Below, piece by piece: positions 10,913 to 22,896 of a DNA stretch of 64,000 bases. The first letter of the stretch is position 1; every line of letters begins with the position of its first letter. The translations under genes were made by a program, and so were the position numbers. The notes beneath the pieces were generated by a model. It was not told the DNA's origin, did not search any database, and saw nothing but the letters and a program-made list of their open reading frames with translations. Source of the stretch: Panorpa germanica (lineage: Eukaryota > Arthropoda > Insecta > Mecoptera > Panorpidae); contig OY783208.1 in NCBI GenBank assembly GCA_963678705.1, forward strand, positions 18,239,486 to 18,303,485, in the 5' to 3' direction.

Positions 10913-12742
10913 CCCAGTAAACAATTTGGTGAAGTGTCCTATTTAGTGAAGTTCGAGTCACTCGTACAATTTTATTCTAACGCTTTACAAGTTCGAAGCA
11001 ACAACACAGAAACCAATTTTAGTTAAAATTTATTCCCTACCTGTCAAGATTTTGTGAAATAAAATCTGATATATGTAGTCTTAGCAAGTTCGTTAATAGT
11101 TCAAAAGTGGTACACAAAAGTCGCTTTTAGTTAAAATTCATTCTCTACTTGTCACAGATTTTTCATAATAATATTCTTTCTTTTTCCAACATCATTCATT
11201 AAGTATTTCTGTTCCTTTCACACATCGATATATTTTTTTTAACTTCACATTCAGTTCATTTATTACAAAGTACAATTAAAGTGAGAGAGAAACGAGATGT
11301 GTTAGACAAGCAAAATATATTTTTCACCGTTACACTTGTATACTTATAAAGTATTTCGTTCAGGACAGTATGTATAAAGTATATGCTATCCTTTTTCAAC
11401 AAATATTTCTTTAATGGTAATAAACAGACGCTGTCTCCTTCAATCCCCGAGAATAAACGAAGATCTATTCCGCGTTGTTAAGGCAGAGGTTTTAAACCTA
11501 ACGCAGACCTGACAATCGTAGATTTTTGAATCACCAGAACAATGTAAAAAACTAATATAACCAGAATTGTTAAAGATGAAAAATATTCATTAAAAAAATC
11601 ACGATCCGTACTAAAGATTACATCAATTTATTTCTTAATTTAAATATTTATATTTTGCAAATTTTAAAAAATTGAATTCAGTAAGTTTTATACCCCTGAT
11701 CATCCCCAACAAGTGGAACAAGTAGCGCCAACTAGCGATAACAAATGCTCGTCCTAGCTATTATCTCTGGTCCTAGAGTCCTGTCAGTTACTAAGTTTCT
11801 TTGTGTAATATTTTGATAGTTTTGTGAAATAATATATGTTCTTAATCACTGCATTAAAAAAACAATAATATAAAATAGTGTTCAAAGAAATTATAAGTTT
11901 CTTAAATTAAATGTTTGGTAAGTTATACATATATATTCAGTCGCCATTTTATGAAGCATCTTACATCTACGTTTCTTCACTACATATATTTCAACATTTT
12001 TCATTCAGAAATTTGTTTTAATTTTTCTCTTATATTTCAGACACAAAATTAAACGGTACCCAAAAATTGTTGTAAGGAGAAATAAGAAGAACTTAATTAC
12101 AAATCAAGATTTGATCTACTGATTTGATTTGATTACTGGTAAATAAAATGGTATCCTTACAAGATATTATTTATAAGAGTTATTACTATATAAATATGTA
12201 AAGTACATGTAATTTCATTTTCAGAAACTGTCTCCTAGATAAAACTAAAGCTAAAGTTCAAGCCCAGTGTATATTCAAGTATATAGAATACTTAGTGTAT
12301 GATTATTAAATGTTTAACAATGTAGACTAATGTTATATTAACAATTGATCAAAAATAATGCTGTAAATAAATTAAATTTAATAAAATATTAATAAAATTC
12401 TTACATAAAGTTATTTATAAATAAGTTTCATTATAAATTTGTTTTCTAATAAAAATCGATTTTATTTTTCAAAATAAATACTCTGTTTAAACTTCCCGCT
12501 TAATTTTATTGTAATTTCTCTGTCCAATCACAGCAGGGCATAAATTATAATTTATAACTCCGGTCATAAATCATAAACCGACTCCGCTTTTAATTCACCA
12601 GTGAACCGTCGTTGCAATGTCTGTAGCTCATAAATAGGCCATTTCCTATGAACGAGTGAATAGAAAACGAACACGTTCCAGACAAAAAACTCATGCTATA
12701 TAATGGAAATTAAGTCGAATTTACTCCAAAATGTTTACTGGG
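10913..12742. mobile_element. 1830-bp TIR element, tandem copy 2
   Basis: The same length and orientation as copy 1, differing at only a handful of sites (for example 'aaacggtacc' near 12051 and 'attaaatgttt' near 12305). The junctions with copies 1 and 3 are the perfect palindrome GTTTACTGGGCCCAGTAAAC at 10903-10922 and 12733-12752, with no target duplication between units. Confidence 0.85.
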
Positions 12743-14572
12743 CCCAGTAAACAATTTGGTGAAGTGTCCTATTTGGTGAAGTTCGAGTCACTCGTACAAT
12801 TTTATTCTAACGCTTTACAAGTTCGAAGCAACAACACAGAAACCAATTTTAGTTAAAATTTATTCCCTACCTGTCAAGATTTTGTGAAATAAAATCTGAT
12901 ATATGTAGTCTTAGCAAGTTCGTTAATAGTTCAAAAGTGGTACACAAAAGTCGCTTTTAGTTAAAATTCATTCTCTACTTGTCACAGATTTTTCATAATA
13001 ATATTCTTTCTTTTTCCAACATCATTCATTAAGTATTTCTGTTCCTTTCACACATCGATATATTTTTTTTAACTTCACATTCAGTTCATTTATTACAAAG
13101 TACAATTAAAGTGAGAGAGAAACGAGATGTGTTAGACAAGCAAAATATATTTTTCACCGTTACACTTGTATACTTATAAAGTATTTCGTTCAGGACAGTA
13201 TGTATAAAGTATATGCTATCCTTTTTCAACAAATATTTCTTTAATGGTAATAAACAGACGCTGTCTCCCTCAATCCCCGAGAATAAACGAAGATCTATTC
13301 CGCGTTGTTAAGGCAGAGGTTTTAAACCTAACGCAGACCTGACAATCGTAGATTTTTGAATCACCAGAACAATGTAAAAAACTAATATAACCAGAATTGT
13401 TAAAGATGAAAAATATTCATTAAAAAAATCACGATCCGTACTAAAGATAACATCAATTTATTTCTTAATTTAAATATTTATATTTTGCAAATTTTAAAAA
13501 ATTGAATTCAGTAAGTTTTATACCCCTGATCATCCCCAACAAGTGGAACAAGTAGCGCCAACTAGCGATAACAAATGCTCGTCCTAGCTATTATCTCTGG
13601 TCCTAGAGTCCTGTCAGTTACTAAGTTTCTTTGTGTAATATTTTGATAGTTTTGTGAAATAATATATGTTCTTAATCACTGCATTAAAAAAACAATAATA
13701 TAAAATAGTGTTCAAAGAAATTATAAGTTTCTTAAATTAAATGTTTGGTAAGTTATACATATATATTCAGTCGCCATTTTATGAAGCATCTTACATCTAC
13801 GTTTCTTCACTACATATATTTCAACATTTTTCATTCAGAAATTTGTTTTAATTTTTCTCTTATATTTCAGACACAAAATTAGACGGTACCCAAAAATTGT
13901 TGTAAGGAGAAATAAGAAGAACTTAATTACAAATCAAGATTTGATCTACTGATTTGATTTGATTACTGGTAAATAAAATGGTATCCTTACAAGATATTAT
14001 TTATAAGAGTTATTACTATATAAATATGTAAAGTACATGTAATTTCATTTTCAGAAACTGTCTCCTAGATAAAACTAAAGCTAAAGTTCAAGCCCAGTGT
14101 ATATTCAAGTATATAGAATACTTAGTGTATGATTATTTAACGTTTAACAATGTAGACTAATGTTATATTAACAATTGATCAAAAATAATGCTGTAAATAA
14201 ATTAAATTTAATAAAATATTAATAAAATTCTTACATAAACTTATTTATAAATAAGTTTCATTATAAATTTGTTTTCTAATAAAAATCGATTTTATTTTTC
14301 AAAATAAATACTCTGTTTAAACTTCCCGCTTAATTTTATTGTAATTTCTCTGTCCAATCACAGCAGGGCATAAATTATAATTTATAACTCCGGTCATAAA
14401 TCATAAACCGACTCCGCTTTTAATTCACCAGTGAACCGTCGTTGCAATGTCTGTAGCTCATAAATAGGCCATTTCCTATGAACGAGTGAATAGAAAACGA
14501 ACACGTTCCAGACAAAAAACTCATGATATGTAATGGAAATTAAGTCGAATTTACTCCAAAATGTTTACTGGG
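12743..14572. mobile_element. 1830-bp TIR element, tandem copy 3
   Basis: The third unit, again exactly 1830 bp, ending GTTTACTGGG followed by the right-hand TA (14573-14574) and flank 'gggtattatata'. The homologous locus at 18990-19015 reads through this point with a single TA, giving an empty-site reference for the entire three-copy insertion. Confidence 0.85.
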
Positions 14573-15342
14573 TAGGGTATTATATATTTATATATTAACT
14601 TACCAACTGAGACACGTTTATCAAAAATTTATTTATATTTTGTAAAATATTAATTGAATTAGTTGAATTGAATTTGTCCTTACATTTTCTATAAGCTGTC
14701 AAAGTAAAGGTATTTCGGTTTATGGTTTTATGCGGTTATGAAACGTGGAGGGAGTAATCATTTATGGATGTTGAAATAGTTTCAGCGGGATTTATGAACT
14801 GGAATATTAATACGCCGACTGAGTTAAACTTTATTTTGTTGTACGATAATAAAAAATAGTGGCATATGATCTCAGAAGACAGTGAACTTGGGTGTCCTCA
14901 AAGAATTAAAACCATGATATTTTATTTTATTTAGAATACACGTTTATTTGTCTACAAATGAAAAACAATTAGTTACATACAAAATAATTGAATTTACTTA
15001 AATGTTGTATTAATATAAAGTTAGGTTTAGTTTTAATAGATGACCTAGTTGGGGAATGTTATTCAAGCGGTAGTTAAATTGAGAGCGAATATGTTGCCTG
15101 AGCTGCCTATGAATTGTGTAAAAGAAGTCAAAGAAAACTAAAGGATAAGACAACGACAAGACACTACAACAACTACAAAAAGTGTAAGACACACTGCTGA
15201 CGTATTTATGTTTTGTCCACGGTTCAGATGTTTTATTAAGAAGGAACACTGCGATAAACATATGTGTATATAATAATATAGATCAATTATTATTTTACGT
15301 CTTAACATGTAGTACATATCATTGAATATTGAGCTCAAACAA
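14573..15342. repeat. Duplicated ZF-module flanks without a ZF gene
   Basis: Positions 14573-14900 are the distal upstream flank of the split ZF gene; the reverse complement recurs upstream of the plus-strand genes (31015-31320). Positions 14905-15340 match the 3' flank of ZF genes (reverse complement of 30180-30570; also 27295-27660). It looks like the 3' flank of a neighbouring ZF gene whose coding part is gone. The small ORFs at 15010-15338 are not credible. Confidence 0.65.
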
Positions 15343-15345
15343 TAA

Positions 15346-16015
15346 GGCCTGTCTCAGTATGGGACCGTATTTAAGCGACGGCGTATTCGGACGTAAATCG
15401 GCGGATTGGATGAGCTACAAAGCAAACCGCCTATGTTTGTCACAGATGTCTATAGTCGTGTATTAGGGGGTGTATTGTAGTTCTTTAGCACTTATATAAT
15501 TTATCATTAGAGCAAACTTTAACTTTAATTTTTATCGATACACTACTGGTATTAAAGGGACTTTAGCATTTATTATATATCTGAGTTCTGGTGGGCGTGA
15601 CTTTAAATTTAGTTCTATCGTATCGGTATCAGTATCGGTGTCCATGATTCACTGAAATACAAACATAAACTGCATGCAGAACATAGCCATGTCGCCGATA
15701 GATTTCATTTCTACCGTATTGCAGCGTAATAACAAGCGATGTTAGGTATCCCCTCTAGTCTGAGACGGCTGTTTGCATTTACAAAGGTTCGGATAGGATA
15801 TCGTTGTAGTAGTGGTAACGCTTGGATAAAATTCGCCTTTATTCGGTTCTAATGTGCGAGGTAGTGCCGCCCGTATTCGGACTGCTTTGTAGCGTGCAGT
15901 CTGAGAGCTCCAGAGCGATCTCATGACATTTACAGGGTTCGGATAGGTAAAGCGTAGTAGCCCGAATACGTCCGGCAGAAATTCGCTTAAATACGGTGCC
16001 ATATTGAGACAGGCC
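15346..16015. mobile_element. 670-bp MITE with TAA target (PIF/Harbinger-like)
   Basis: TIRs of about 33 bp: the left end starts GGCCTGTCTCAGTATGGGAC and the right end is its near-complement ending GAGACAGGCC, with about three mismatches. It is flanked by TAA on both sides (15343-15345 and 16016-16018), the usual 3-bp target of PIF/Harbinger elements. There is no transposase ORF; the 86-codon minus-strand ORF lies across the TIR and is not credible. Repeated 'gtattcgga' motifs and their complements occur internally. Confidence 0.75.
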
Positions 16016-16018
16016 TAA

Positions 16019-17120
16019 TGAACAATAAATGAATTAACTAAGAAGAAAAGGATTTTTATAAAATGTTCAGCACATATTTTATTGATTTTTTTGGTGGAAC
16101 AAAAGCCCGTTTTGTCGGATAAAACTATGGAATTATATGAAAATCGCGTTGCTACTCAAGCGGCGTCATAGACAATATTTTACCCAAGAATTCGACAACT
16201 ATAAATTCTAGCTTTAAAGTTTGAACTCTGTTTATTCTTCCTATTCAAAATTAATAAAACTTAGATAATACTTTACTTAATTATTATTAATAATAATATA
16301 ATAATTTCTTTACTTACCTTAAAGATATAGCTAGCTATAGCATCTTGTACTAATAAGTAATTATTAAATTTAATAAGCAAAGATAAATTATATTATATCG
16401 ACACGTATGTGGCTGTACTATTGCTTCACGCGATTGTTCTGCTGTAGCCACTACTGAATTACATTTTATTTTGTCTTATTGTTATATTTAGTCCATAATT
16501 ATAGACGATCAACTAGAAACCTTCAAAATAACCAACTATCTATTTCAAATAAATTGTTGACTTTATATGATCTTTTACATAGTAACGTGGCAATAGTTCC
16601 ATTCAACTAAAGCGACAAATCAAGAATACAGTTTATAGTTAAGGATACAGAATATTAAGTGTATGTTTATTAAATATTTAACAATTAGAGTAATGTTTCA
16701 TAAGCAATTGATCTAAAATAACATAAATAACGAAAATATATTAAATTACTTAAGGAATATATTGCTAAATATAAAAAGAAAAATATTTTATGAACTTATT
16801 GTTCTATTCATTATAAATTTGTCTTTTGATTAAAACTGTTTTTATTTTTTAAAATAATATTCTTTATTTAAACTTTCTGTTAATTTTAATGTAATTTATT
16901 AATAATAAAGTAAAGATCCTCGATTCTGAAAAATAAAATGGTTACGCCCTTTGTAGACCATGCTAAAAACATCCCATATGAACGACTGAATTGTGAGAAT
17001 GTCACTTGAGAATTATGCCAAGAAAACAAGACTCTACAGTGCCATGTGTATTAAACTTTGAGAGACACTGTCTCAGCTGGATTAAGACGCCTAACGTCGT
17101 TTGTTTATTTCTTCCTTATG
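16019..17120. repeat. Duplicated non-coding block B
   Basis: Positions 16062-16705 align with 28730-29376 with a few percent differences. Positions 16725-16945 align with 1441-1680. No protein-coding potential is visible. The block is part of the segmental duplications that spread the ZF modules. Beyond 16945 the match stops and I see no gene. Confidence 0.65.
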
Positions 17121-17555
17121 CCCTACAAACAATTTCTCTAAATCGTGTACGAATCTTATACGATTTTAATGCGATTCGGTTCAATCCGTTCGAATCTAAT
17201 ACGAATCTTGTCAACATTGTCTGTAGGGTGTCAATACACTTGGATTCCTACAAGTAATTTGTCTTATCTTAGCAATCTCGTATCAGAGAGCGGTTAGACA
17301 GTAGTCAGACAGTGTTCGGGAGAACATATGTTAGTACTGTAGTAGTACTGGGTAGTACCACGACTTGCACCTCGGCAAACGTCGTTTGGAAAGTATTAGG
17401 AAAACTGTCAGAGGGGTACGGAGCGTTCCGGCCGGTTGACACATGCTGTCCAAAGCTTCATGTTATATCACACTAATGTCTAATAGGATTCCAATCACCA
17501 TTCAGAGTGATACGATTCGCATCTAATTGGATTCCGATCAAAATTGTTTGTAGGG
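17121..17555. mobile_element. 435-bp MITE candidate
   Basis: It begins CCCTACAAACAATTT and ends with the exact reverse complement AAATTGTTTGTAGGG (15-bp TIRs). The trinucleotide ATG lies on both outer sides, a possible 3-bp target duplication. Internally it is rich in 'atacgatt' and 'cgaatct' motifs in both orientations. It has no ORF and the superfamily is not assigned. It lies in the downstream flank of the intact ZF gene at 17915. Confidence 0.6.
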
Positions 17556-17914
17556 ATGTTCTCGAAGAAAACCTTGATATCTTCTGTTATTTTGTAAAAT
17601 ACGCGTTTATTTGTACACATATGATAAACACTTAGTATCATACACAGATTAATTGAATATAGTTAAATGTTGAATTAATATAAGGTTTGATTTGAATGTG
17701 TTTTTTAATTAATTTAGTAATAATAGATGAGCAAGTTGGGGTATGGGATATGATGTTCTTCAAGGGGTAGTTAAATAAAGAGCGAACATGTTGTCTGAGC
17801 CGCCTGTTAATTGTGTAAAAGAAGTCAGAGGAAACTAAGGGATAAGACAACGAAAAGACATTGCAAACAATAAACACAAGTTGAGTTAGGAAATGTAAGA
17901 ACGACCTTCTCAAC
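17556..17914 (-). other. 3' flank of the 6-finger ZF gene
   Basis: Homologous to 1715-1999 (downstream of the split gene). It contains the shared sequence near 'ttgtctgagccgcctgttaa' and, on the minus strand, AATAAA-like signals toward 17600. No gene is seen; the 91-codon ORF here is read from the 3' flank. Confidence 0.6.
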
Positions 17915-18667
17915 CTAATGCAAATTACGTTTATGATGATTCTTTAAAGAATCTACACTTGAGAAACATTTATTACATAAACCACAAGAAAATGGTTTTA
18001 CACCTAAATGTGTAATTTTATGTCGTTTTAATAGATGTGAAAGATTGAACGATTTACTACATTCGTCGCAAGTAAATGGCTTTAAACCTAAATGTGTGTT
18101 TTTATGTTGTTTTAAATGATGTAATAGATTGAACGTTTTACTACATTCATCGCAAGTAAATGGTTTTACACCTAAATGTGTGTTTTTATGTTGTTTTAAA
18201 TTAATTAATTGACTGAACGTTTTACTACATTCGTCGCAAGAAAATGGTTTTACACCTAAATGTGTGTCTTTATGTTGATTTAAATTTGACGAATTAGCAA
18301 ATATTTTACTACATGTATTACAAGAATGTTTCTTTGCTGAATGTACACGCAAATGTTTTATGATTTCTGCCTTAGAGTCCAACAACTTGTTACATACATC
18401 ACAAATATAAGGCTTCAGCATCGTATTCATTTCACTTTGAAGTTGTTCCTCTGGAACTTCAAGTTTAATGAAGTAGTCATCTCGGGGTAAATGTGTAGCT
18501 TCATCTGAGTTATATTCTGGTTCTTCCTTAATTTCCGTTTTTATTTCTTTAACGATTCGTACTTTTTCTATTTCTATTTTGATATCTTCGATTACATTTT
18601 CTGTTTCCATTCGTTCAGGTAATCCCACATCAACTTCTAGCTTTATTTGTTCTAATTTATCATCCAT
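17915..18667 (-). CDS. C2H2 zinc-finger protein, 6 fingers (intact)
   Basis: A complete 250-aa single-exon ORF, presumably a nuclear sequence-specific DNA-binding protein. Residues 1-85 are acidic and hold psi-K-x-E motifs: I-K-L-E (8-11), I-K-I-E, I-K-T-E, I-K-E-E and I-K-L-E, the consensus for SUMO attachment. Six C2H2 fingers follow from about residue 90. The first two (Y-I-C-D-V-C and H-S-C-N-T-C) and the last (C-G-L-C, ending K-R-N-L-H) are family-specific; the middle three are C-D-E-C fingers joined by H-L-G-V/L-K-P-F linkers rather than TGEKPY. The ATG is conserved in all family members. The gene is the closest relative of the LINE-split gene, with homologous flanks on both sides. Target and function are unknown. 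Confidence 0.88.
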   Translation of the reverse strand: MDDKLEQIKLEVDVGLPERMETENVIEDIKIEIEKVRIVKEIKTEIKEEPEYNSDEATHLPRDDYFIKLEVPEEQLQSEMNTMLKPYICDVCNKLLDSKAEIIKHLRVHSAKKHSCNTCSKIFANSSNLNQHKDTHLGVKPFSCDECSKTFSQLINLKQHKNTHLGVKPFTCDECSKTFNLLHHLKQHKNTHLGLKPFTCDECSKSFNLSHLLKRHKITHLGVKPFSCGLCNKCFSSVDSLKNHHKRNLH

Positions 18668-19146
18668 GATTATATATAGAACAATTTGAAGTTTACTAAA
18701 AACAAAAAATTGAATTTTTAATTATATATAAGAAATCTATGTTAAAAGATATAAATTTGAAATGTTTCAACAAATGAAGCAAAACTTTGTAACATTATAA
18801 AAATAAATGAGGTTAGAAAAATTATTGTAAAAACTTTTCTGTAATAAGTTAAAGCTTTGTACAACAAAAAGTAAATAAATAAAGTTTATATTAAAAACAA
18901 GGATCAACATATAAAAGTAATGAACCATTTTAATTGATAGTATCTTACTTTATAAAATATAAAGTAATTATTTAAAAAATAAAATTAATTGAAATATAAT
19001 AGGGTATTATATATTTATATATTAACTTATCAACTGAGACACTTTTATCAAAAATTTACAGTCGTTTATTTTCGTAAAATATTAATTGAATTGAATTTGT
19101 CCTTACCTTTTCTGTAAGCTGTCAAAGTAAAGGTATTTCGTTTTAT
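18668..19146 (-). promoter_or_regulatory. Conserved upstream flank of the 6-finger ZF gene
   Basis: Homologous to 8750-9082 followed by 14573-14735, showing that the TIR-element trimer is absent here. On the minus strand a T-rich tract ending in 'ttttag' lies just upstream of the ATG, again a possible splice acceptor of a 5'-UTR intron. The flank is interrupted at 19156 by the hAT element and resumes at 27093. Confidence 0.6.
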
Positions 19147-19155
19147 GGTTTTATG
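19147..19155. repeat. Left target-site duplication of the hAT element
   Basis: The sequence ggttttatg is repeated at 27093-27101. The homologous uninterrupted site (about 14720-14735) has a single copy followed by 'cggttatg'. hAT elements normally duplicate 8 bp; the ninth base may be chance. Confidence 0.8.
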
Positions 19156-19297
19156 CAGTGTAGCCAGATATTTTTTCTCTGAAGTAGCCAAGGTCTGAGC
19201 GCTGATGTTTCGTGTATAATCCTAATGTGGCGCTAGTAGTGTTTCAAGCGCCAATATTTGAATTAAATACACGTGTATATGATTTTTTTTCTCTTAA

Positions 19298-20027
19298 GGA
19301 GGTATTCTACTGTAGAGGCATGAATTTCGCCCGGTTTTAGAAGCGCTGTACGAAGGAAACAAAAAATATTTTTACAATCAATTTTTTTATTATTTGTTTA
19401 TTGATGTTTTATTATTACATAAAAAAATAATTTAAAAAAAATAATTAAAATTGACAAAGTTATGAGCAGTCAAAGTGAGGGGTCAAAAAACAAGAGGGTG
19501 TCCCGGCGTGCATGATTCCAACCCTCTTGGTGTTCTGAAACATAAAAAACAGACGGATTCTTAATTATTATAGATGCCGCTATCGCATGACCCTTGGATA
19601 AGCTAAAGAAATTTTTTTTTTCAAAATGGCGGCAATTTGGAAAAAAATTTATTTTTCTTTCATTTTTTTTTAACAATTCCGAATTTTTAAAAAATACTAA
19701 ATGAGAAGTTATAGTTTTGGGCATGGTCCACGCGACGAAGCGACGTATAGGGAACATCCTCTTCAAATTTGAAGTAAATCAGTTAATTAGAACTTGAGAT
19801 ATCCTTACCGCCAGTTCGAAAAAAGTAGTTCTCAGAAAAACGCGTTCAAAGTTTTATAACTCATATAATAATATATATAACTATATATTATTATATGGCT
19901 ATAACTCATGAAATAATAGGAATTTTGAAAAATCCTTTTAATGACATATTTTTGAATATCTAAACTTTGAAAATATGAAAAAAAAAAAATTTTCGATTTT
20001 TTAAAAATTCTACAGTAGAATACTGCC
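19298..20027. mobile_element. 730-bp MITE with TTAA target duplication
   Basis: TIRs of 19 bp (left GGAGGTATTCTACTGTAGA; right complement GGCAGTATTCTACTGTAGA). TTAA is present at 19294-19297 and 20028-20031, the target of piggyBac-type transposases. It has no transposase. A 16-bp-arm AT hairpin lies at 19862-19897. The 98-codon minus-strand ORF inside is not supported. It is inserted in the left arm of the hAT element. Confidence 0.75.
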
Positions 20028-20031
20028 TTAA

Positions 20032-20736
20032 TTCAAAATTTAATTAATATTAATAATAATTTTTATGGCATTATTTTTTAATAACAATTTAGGATTTGAA
20101 TATATTTTTTTGATCAAATTTTATTTTATTTTAAAAAATTATTATTATTATTATTATTCAATAATATCAACGTCTTGGTTTATTTCTTTTTATTTGATAA
20201 AGTTTAAAAATAAACAACACTTACGAATAATCAATATTGCAAATCTCATTAATTAAGTAAAGTAACAATTAGTCTCGGATAAAAATACTTATTATAATTA
20301 ATCAATATCAACTATATATTAATTATACTTGTTAACGAATGCATGCACAACCTATATTTTTATATAGATATTTCGCATTCATTAATGTATTTTATTTAGA
20401 ATCTAATTTTGTATTTTTTAGTTCTTTAAGTTCTGTAAGAATTTTATTGTTTAATTATTTTATATTTTATCTTTTTGCTTTGTTATTGAATTAATTAACA
20501 AAGTCATTGTCGTTGGTGCCCTGGCATTGTATTCGAGCATACCAGCCCGTTCCAAGGCCACCAGCTGGCTTAGCAAACGCCTTTTGTATCAATGTGCTGT
20601 TCCATCATTATTAAAATATTCATTATTAACTCAAACTTCGTACAGTAAACATAGCTAAACATCCTTAAATATAATTATAATTAACATTAAAATTATTAAC
20701 TCTAACGTTCAACAGTCAACATATCTAAACAATTTA
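20032..20736. other. hAT left-arm interior, no gene
   Basis: AT-rich and without a credible ORF. A short GC-richer islet at about 20505-20600 stands out from its surroundings and may be a remnant of something transcribed; I do not recognise it. Just before the LTR, two imperfect ~60-bp direct repeats (about 20625-20741) share 'aacatatctaaac'-like sequence. Confidence 0.4.
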
Positions 20737-20741
20737 AATAT

Positions 20742-21050
20742 TGTACGAAATAAAACCATGCGAGTATTTGTAGATTGAATAATTATTCAATTGTTTAATG
20801 ATAAAATAATTTTACACTTTTTAATTACTTTGAACCAACATTCTTATAATAACAAGATGGTTGGGAATTATGATCTTGACAGTGTAGAAGCCCAAAACAC
20901 AACTGACACGAATGCCATATCGCTGTAGCGTACAGCAGTCGTCGTATTGTAGTCATGCGCATTACTTCTATTAGAGACAACAATACATTATAATGTTGGA
21001 ATGCCAACAGAGACATCTTCTTATGTTCTGTACTAATTTTGTACTGAACA
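20742..21050 (-). repeat. BEL/Pao 3' LTR
   Basis: 309 bp, TG...CA in plus-strand reading, matching the copy at 23558-23866 base for base as far as I compared. The 63-codon ORFs inside the two LTRs are identical and are not genes. Confidence 0.88.
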
Positions 21051-21205
21051 TAAATTGCCAGCCAGCAGAAGTAGATAAGCTCACAACCAATATCAAATTA
21101 TACAATGTTACATAAAATTATTATAAACCAATTTACAAAAAATAATGTGAACTTCTTAAAACTATTATAAACAAAATTACACAAAATAACATAAACTTCT
21201 TAACT

Positions 21206-22891
21206 CTATGGTAGTCTACATAATTTTGTGAAAATAATATAAAACAAATTAATTACTATCCTAAATATAACAGAAACCATAATTATCAATGTAGCATACA
21301 TTATCATTTGCATAATGTACACAACAATCATCAACTCAATAGTTACAATGTTATTGAAACAATTATCTTTTAACAATTCCAACAGTACAGATGTTTGTTT
21401 TACATCAATGTTGTAAACATTGCAATTAATATCTGATGGAAGTATTGTATTTGAATCAAAAATTTTATTTGTTGCTTGTTTGATTCGCACCAGCAACACT
21501 GCGCTAATAATCTCAAGCTGGGGTATTGTAAGTACCTTACTTGATGGAGCTACACTGGACTTGTAGCAAATTAAATTTGTTTTTATTTTAATATTTATAA
21601 AAATAATATTGTGTTTTAAACCTAATGTCATAATACTGGTTGATCTGTTTAATAATGTTTTATAAACCTCCAATAATGAAGGATTGTGTCTAAATCTTTT
21701 TTCCAACACATTAAATCTTTGCGGGGCAACTGAGAAAGAATCCTCCAATTCTATTTTATTTACTAGGCTGAGTAATGGCAAATCAACAGTTAAATTATTT
21801 TTAAGTGCTACTGAATTTTGAAATTTATGTTCAGCCTTTAAGTAATCCTCAGAAAACTTATCTGATTCCTCTGGGACTTTCTCAGTTGTCCAAGATTGTT
21901 TTATAACATTCTCAAGGTTTGTATATTCACAAATAGCAAGATTACATACAATATTATTATGTGAATACTTATTTTTATTATACAATTTTCTTGGAACCAC
22001 ATTTCCTTTATTATTATTATTGTCATGTGACATATTTTTATAATCTAAACTATACTCAATTGCAATTGCACGTCTTTCTAAAAATGAAATAAATTCTGCC
22101 ATAGTAGGCAGTTCTTCTAAATTTCTTTCCATGTGGAAAGTGCGGTTAGTAACGATATCTAATTTTCTACTTAAGGCCGAGATTAAAATCATATCCCACT
22201 TGTCTACAGGCTCATCAAGATTTTTTAACGCTTGTAATTGCTGTTTTACTTGACATAAAAAAGCCCTTATATCGACTGCAGTACCTTTCTGCATGTTGGG
22301 AATATCAAGTATTATATTAATGTGATAAAAGATTAATCTCGCCTTATTTTCATACCGCGCTAACAATAAATCAATAGCCTCTTTGTATGAGCTGTTCACA
22401 AGCGGCAGATTTATAATTATTGAGAGAGCCTCATCAACGAGATACTTTCTCAAATAAAAAAGTCTTTGAACATCGGACAATGATGCATTATTGTGAACCA
22501 CTGCTTGGAAGAGCTCATAAAAGGGCTTAAACCTGGTTATATCCTTGCCATCGAAGGTTGGAATTTCCACCGCTGGGAGCTTCAATGGAACTAATTCAGG
22601 CCTATTAACTTCTTTTAACTTATTGATGCTAGCATTTAATTTTGCAATAATGTTAAAATACTTCTCTTCAACTTCTTCAATGTCTTCCTCATCTTGATCA
22701 TCAATTTCTAAAATGCTGTACTGCGTGAGCTCGTACGATTGGAATGTAGTCATCATCTTTTCTTTTTTCACCTGCAGCACCTCCACTGTAGCGGAGTCGA
22801 GAGCCCTTGGGTCGCTGACGTAATTGTCCATCCGTGATATTGCACTTTTTGCAGCCGTCCGCGCCGATCTAAGCCTTTTCAATCCCTCCAT
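21206..22891 (-). pseudogene. BEL/Pao Gag with fused Pol remnants
   Basis: A 561-codon open frame. Residues 1-100 are a helical, acidic N-terminus. Residues ~105-280 are the Pao-type Gag region (DUF1759-like), recognisable by I-P-T-F-D-G-K-D near 110-117 and the following R-F-K-P-F-Y-E-L-F. Residues ~325-415 match Pol sequence that normally lies in the RT region (W-T-T-E-K-V-P-E-E-S, then F-N-V-L-E-K-R-F-R). Residues ~445-480 (V-L-T-I-P-Q-L-E) match the segment after the RT active site. The last ~60 residues are hydrophobic and unlike Pol. Zinc knuckle, protease and the catalytic RT aspartates are absent. In-frame internal deletions have thus produced an open Gag-Pol fusion. Whether it still makes particles is unknown. 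Confidence 0.8.
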
Positions 22892-22896
22892 CTTGC

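Noticed and set aside
15742..16002. 86-codon minus-strand ORF
   Set aside because: Reads across the TIR of a 670-bp MITE; its sequence follows the repeat, not a protein family.
19470..19766. 98-codon minus-strand ORF
   Set aside because: Inside a TTAA-flanked MITE without transposase similarity.
20825..21016. 63-codon ORF, repeated at 23641-23832
   Set aside because: The two copies are identical because they lie in the two LTRs of one retrotransposon.
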